From the NCBI GenBank assembly GCA_009885275.1, contig VFKY01000279.1, forward strand, positions 1 through 8,103: 8,103 nt of DNA. Direction: 5' to 3'. Both the position numbers and the translations under genes were made by a program. Below are positions 6,581 to 8,103 of this stretch, in pieces. Below the pieces are notes generated by a model. It was not told the origin of the DNA, did no database searches, and was given only the letters and a program-made list of their open reading frames with translations. The stretch comes from Verrucomicrobiota bacterium (GTDB taxonomy: Bacteria; Verrucomicrobiota; Verrucomicrobiia; Verrucomicrobiales; Verrucomicrobiaceae). Position 1 is the stretch's first letter. Each line of letters begins with the position of its first letter.

Positions 6581-7942
6581 ATGTTCCGAAAAATCCTCAT
6601 CGCCAACCGTGGCGAAATCGCCCTGCGCATCATTCGCGCCTGCAAAGAGCTGGACGTAAAAACCGTCGCCGTTTATTCCGAGGCTGATGTGGATTCCATG
6701 CATGTGCAGCAGGCGGACGAGGCCATTTGTATCGGACCTGGCCCCAGCGCGGAGAGTTACATGAAAATCTCCCGCATTATCAGTGCGGCGGAAATTGCCA
6801 ATGTCGATGCCATCCATCCTGGTTACGGGTTCCTCAGTGAGAAGGCTGAATTCGCCGATATCTGCAAGCAGTGTAAAATCAAGTTTATCGGTCCCTCGGC
6901 GGAAGTCATCGCCATGATGGGCGACAAAAACACTGCGCGTGCGACAGTGCGTCGTTTAGGGCTACCGGTTACACCGGGCTCGGATGGCATCATCGAAAGT
7001 GAAGAGCAAGCTTTTGAAGTGGCTCGGAAGATAGGTTATCCTGTCATTATTAAAGCCTCTGCCGGTGGTGGTGGTCGCGGGATGCGTCCTGTTTTGAACG
7101 AGGCTACGTTGCGCTCGATGTATCAGCAGGCGACGATGGAAGCTTTGAAGTGCTTCAACGACGGTTCTGTTTACATGGAAAAGCTCGTGGAGCGTCCGCA
7201 CCACATCGAGTTCCAAGTGGTGGCTGACAGCCTTGGCAATGTGGTGCATCTCGGTGAGCGCGACTGCTCCATGCAACGTCGTAACCAGAAGATCATCGAA
7301 GAATGCCCCTCCCCTAAGATCACGCCTGAAATGCGCAAAATTATGGGCGACGCCACCGTGAAGCTTTGCAAAGAGATCGGTTACGAAAACTGCGGCACTA
7401 TTGAATATCTCGTCGATAACGACTGCAAAAATTTCTATTTCATGGAGATGAACACGCGGATTCAGGTGGAGCATCCGATTACAGAAGAGGTTTACGGTTG
7501 CGACCTCATCAAGGAACAGATCCGTATCGCGGCCGGTTTGCCCATCTCCGAGCACGTCATCAAGAACACCCCGCGCGCCCACTCCATCGAGTGCCGCATC
7601 AACGCGGAAGATCCTGACCGCAATTTTACCCCGAGTCCCGGCCGCATCACTCATTGGTATGCTCCCGGCGGACGGGGTGTGCGGGTTGATACCCACGTAT
7701 ACTCCGGTTACGAAGTGCCGCCGTATTACGACAGCATGATCGCCAAGCTTATCGTTGTTGGTGCCACTCGAGATATCGCCATCCGCCGGATGCGCCGCGC
7801 TCTCGGTGAGTTCATGATCACCGGCATCAAGACCACCATTCCCCTTCAGAGCAAGATCATCACCACGAGTGATTTCCAGAATGGAAATTATGACATCGCG
7901 TGGGTTGAGAACTACCTGCGGCAGGAAGGGTTGAAGGGGTAG
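6581..7942 (+). CDS. accC: Biotin carboxylase subunit of acetyl-CoA carboxylase
   Basis: A 453-residue AccC (E. coli protein 449), which uses ATP and bicarbonate to carboxylate biotin on AccB. Conserved parts in order are the start [19 protein letters not shown] (4-22), HPGYGFLSE (79-87), GDKNTAR with K116 (114-120), the ATP-grasp segment [13 protein letters not shown] (156-168) with K158, the metal ligands E275 and E289, [10 protein letters not shown] (289-298), R339 in IECRI, and the C-terminal biotin carboxylase domain (about 335-445). All catalytic residues are present. The ATG at 6581 is preferred over an in-frame TTG at 6554: it places [12 protein letters not shown] at the N-terminus as in the family, while the TTG lies inside the palindrome and would add nine unconserved residues. 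No Shine-Dalgarno sequence precedes it; the leader is CCTTCCCAAAAAAAC. It is probably co-transcribed with accB, with the intervening hairpin a possible modulator. Confidence 0.98.
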   Translation: MFRKILIANRGEIALRIIRACKELDVKTVAVYSEADVDSMHVQQADEAICIGPGPSAESYMKISRIISAAEIANVDAIHPGYGFLSEKAEFADICKQCKIKFIGPSAEVIAMMGDKNTARATVRRLGLPVTPGSDGIIESEEQAFEVARKIGYPVIIKASAGGGGRGMRPVLNEATLRSMYQQATMEALKCFNDGSVYMEKLVERPHHIEFQVVADSLGNVVHLGERDCSMQRRNQKIIEECPSPKITPEMRKIMGDATVKLCKEIGYENCGTIEYLVDNDCKNFYFMEMNTRIQVEHPITEEVYGCDLIKEQIRIAAGLPISEHVIKNTPRAHSIECRINAEDPDRNFTPSPGRITHWYAPGGRGVRVDTHVYSGYEVPPYYDSMIAKLIVVGATRDIAIRRMRRALGEFMITGIKTTIPLQSKIITTSDFQNGNYDIAWVENYLRQEGLKG

Positions 7943-7952
7943 GAACTTAATT

Positions 7953-7992
7953 TGACCACTTATGGAATTTGACCCAGTGGTCACTGTTTTTT
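7953..7992 (+). terminator. Candidate Rho-independent terminator after accC
   Basis: TGACCACT (7953-7960) pairs perfectly with AGTGGTCA (7976-7983), an 8-bp stem with a 15-nt loop. CTG and six T residues (7987-7992) follow. It starts 10 bp after the accC stop, and the T-run lies on the + strand side, so it would end the accBC transcript. The stem is half GC and the loop is long, so the terminator is of moderate strength at best. The region also holds a 9-bp direct repeat, AATTTGACC, at 7949-7957 and 7966-7974, and overlaps the ATG of a doubtful ORF. An alternative reading is a protein-binding site for a downstream gene. Confidence 0.5.
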
Positions 7993-8103
7993 CAAGTAGC
8001 CAAAAATTCTTGTTGGGTCGATCCGATAAGCGATCAAACTCATACTTCGGCGGTCCGGGTTACGATCAAGTGATAGAGGGACCTAAATACGGCCCTCGTA
8101 GAG
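7962..8103 (+). CDS. Doubtful small ORF, open to window end
   Basis: From ATG 7962 the frame is open for 47 codons to the end of the window, starting MEFDPVVTVFSSSQKFLL and continuing into a Gly/Pro/Tyr-rich stretch, YFGGPGYDQ then GPKYGPRR. I do not recognise it. Points in favour are the short distance (19 bp) after accC and the absence of stops. Points against are third-position GC of about 43 percent (20 of 47), the use of CGA, AGA, ATA and GGA codons unlike accC, no Shine-Dalgarno sequence (not decisive here), and a start codon inside the loop of a terminator-like hairpin. A random frame of this length stays open roughly one time in ten. It may be the start of a transferred gene or simply non-coding sequence. 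Confidence 0.2.
   Translation, partial: MEFDPVVTVFSSSQKFLLGRSDKRSNSYFGGPGYDQVIEGPKYGPRR
8076..8097. other. Small hairpin near window end
   Basis: GAGGG (8076-8080), a bulged A, and CC (8082-8083) can pair with GG (8091-8092) and CCCTC (8093-8097) around a 7-nt loop, TAAATAC. It has seven base pairs with one bulge and is GC-rich. No T-tract is visible before the sequence ends. It could be part of a structured RNA or leader, or chance. The rest of 7993-8075 shows nothing I can name: no tRNA-like folding and no clear promoter. Confidence 0.2.

Noticed and set aside
6962..7984. 340-codon open frame on the minus strand opposite accC
   Set aside because: It lies antisense to a fully conserved accC, and its translation has the His/Asp/Arg-rich look of a reverse-strand shadow with no recognisable motif.
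7993..8103. tRNA or known riboswitch at the window end
   Set aside because: I could not fold a cloverleaf or match a known riboswitch core; only a 7-bp bulged hairpin is visible.

Overview
The window (8103 bp, moderate GC) reads as chromosomal DNA from a free-living Gram-negative-type bacterium, most likely of the Planctomycetota-Verrucomicrobiota group. This rests on three things: a DUF3472-family protein, a plant-type basic secretory protein (BSP) metalloprotease of a kind often seen in these phyla, and the style of the AccB/AccC sequences. It is an inference from family recognition, not a search result. All real genes lie on the + strand and are densely packed.

Layout. (1) 1-837: 3' part of a DUF3472 protein, cut by the window edge. 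(2) 838-928: short spacer with a 14-bp palindrome. (3) 929-4552: long bifunctional proline dehydrogenase/P5C dehydrogenase (putA) without a DNA-binding domain. (4) 4584-5240: exported BSP-family HEXXH metalloprotease. (5) 5250-5867: UPF0126/TRIC-family membrane protein, 9 bp after the protease gene. (6) 5868-5951: spacer with a perfect 17-bp inverted repeat before accB. (7) 5952-6482: accB. (8) 6483-6580: spacer almost filled by a 32-bp-arm palindrome built of degenerate GGGATAA heptamers. (9) 6581-7942: accC. (10) 7943-8103: a terminator-like hairpin, a doubtful ORF that runs off the end, and a small terminal hairpin.

How the genes fit together. accB and accC encode the biotin carrier and biotin carboxylase of acetyl-CoA carboxylase, the first step of fatty acid synthesis; the carboxyltransferase genes (accA/accD) are not in the window. 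putA oxidises proline to glutamate. The next two genes, a secreted protease and a UPF0126 protein (a family for which a role in glycine uptake has been proposed, besides its TRIC cation-channel relationship), could make a peptide and amino-acid scavenging group with putA, but this is only inference.

The proteins are mostly familiar families and I see no clear new defence or mobile system. The most interesting material is non-coding: the heptamer palindrome between accB and accC, the inverted repeat before accB, and the absence of Shine-Dalgarno sequences before all five complete genes.
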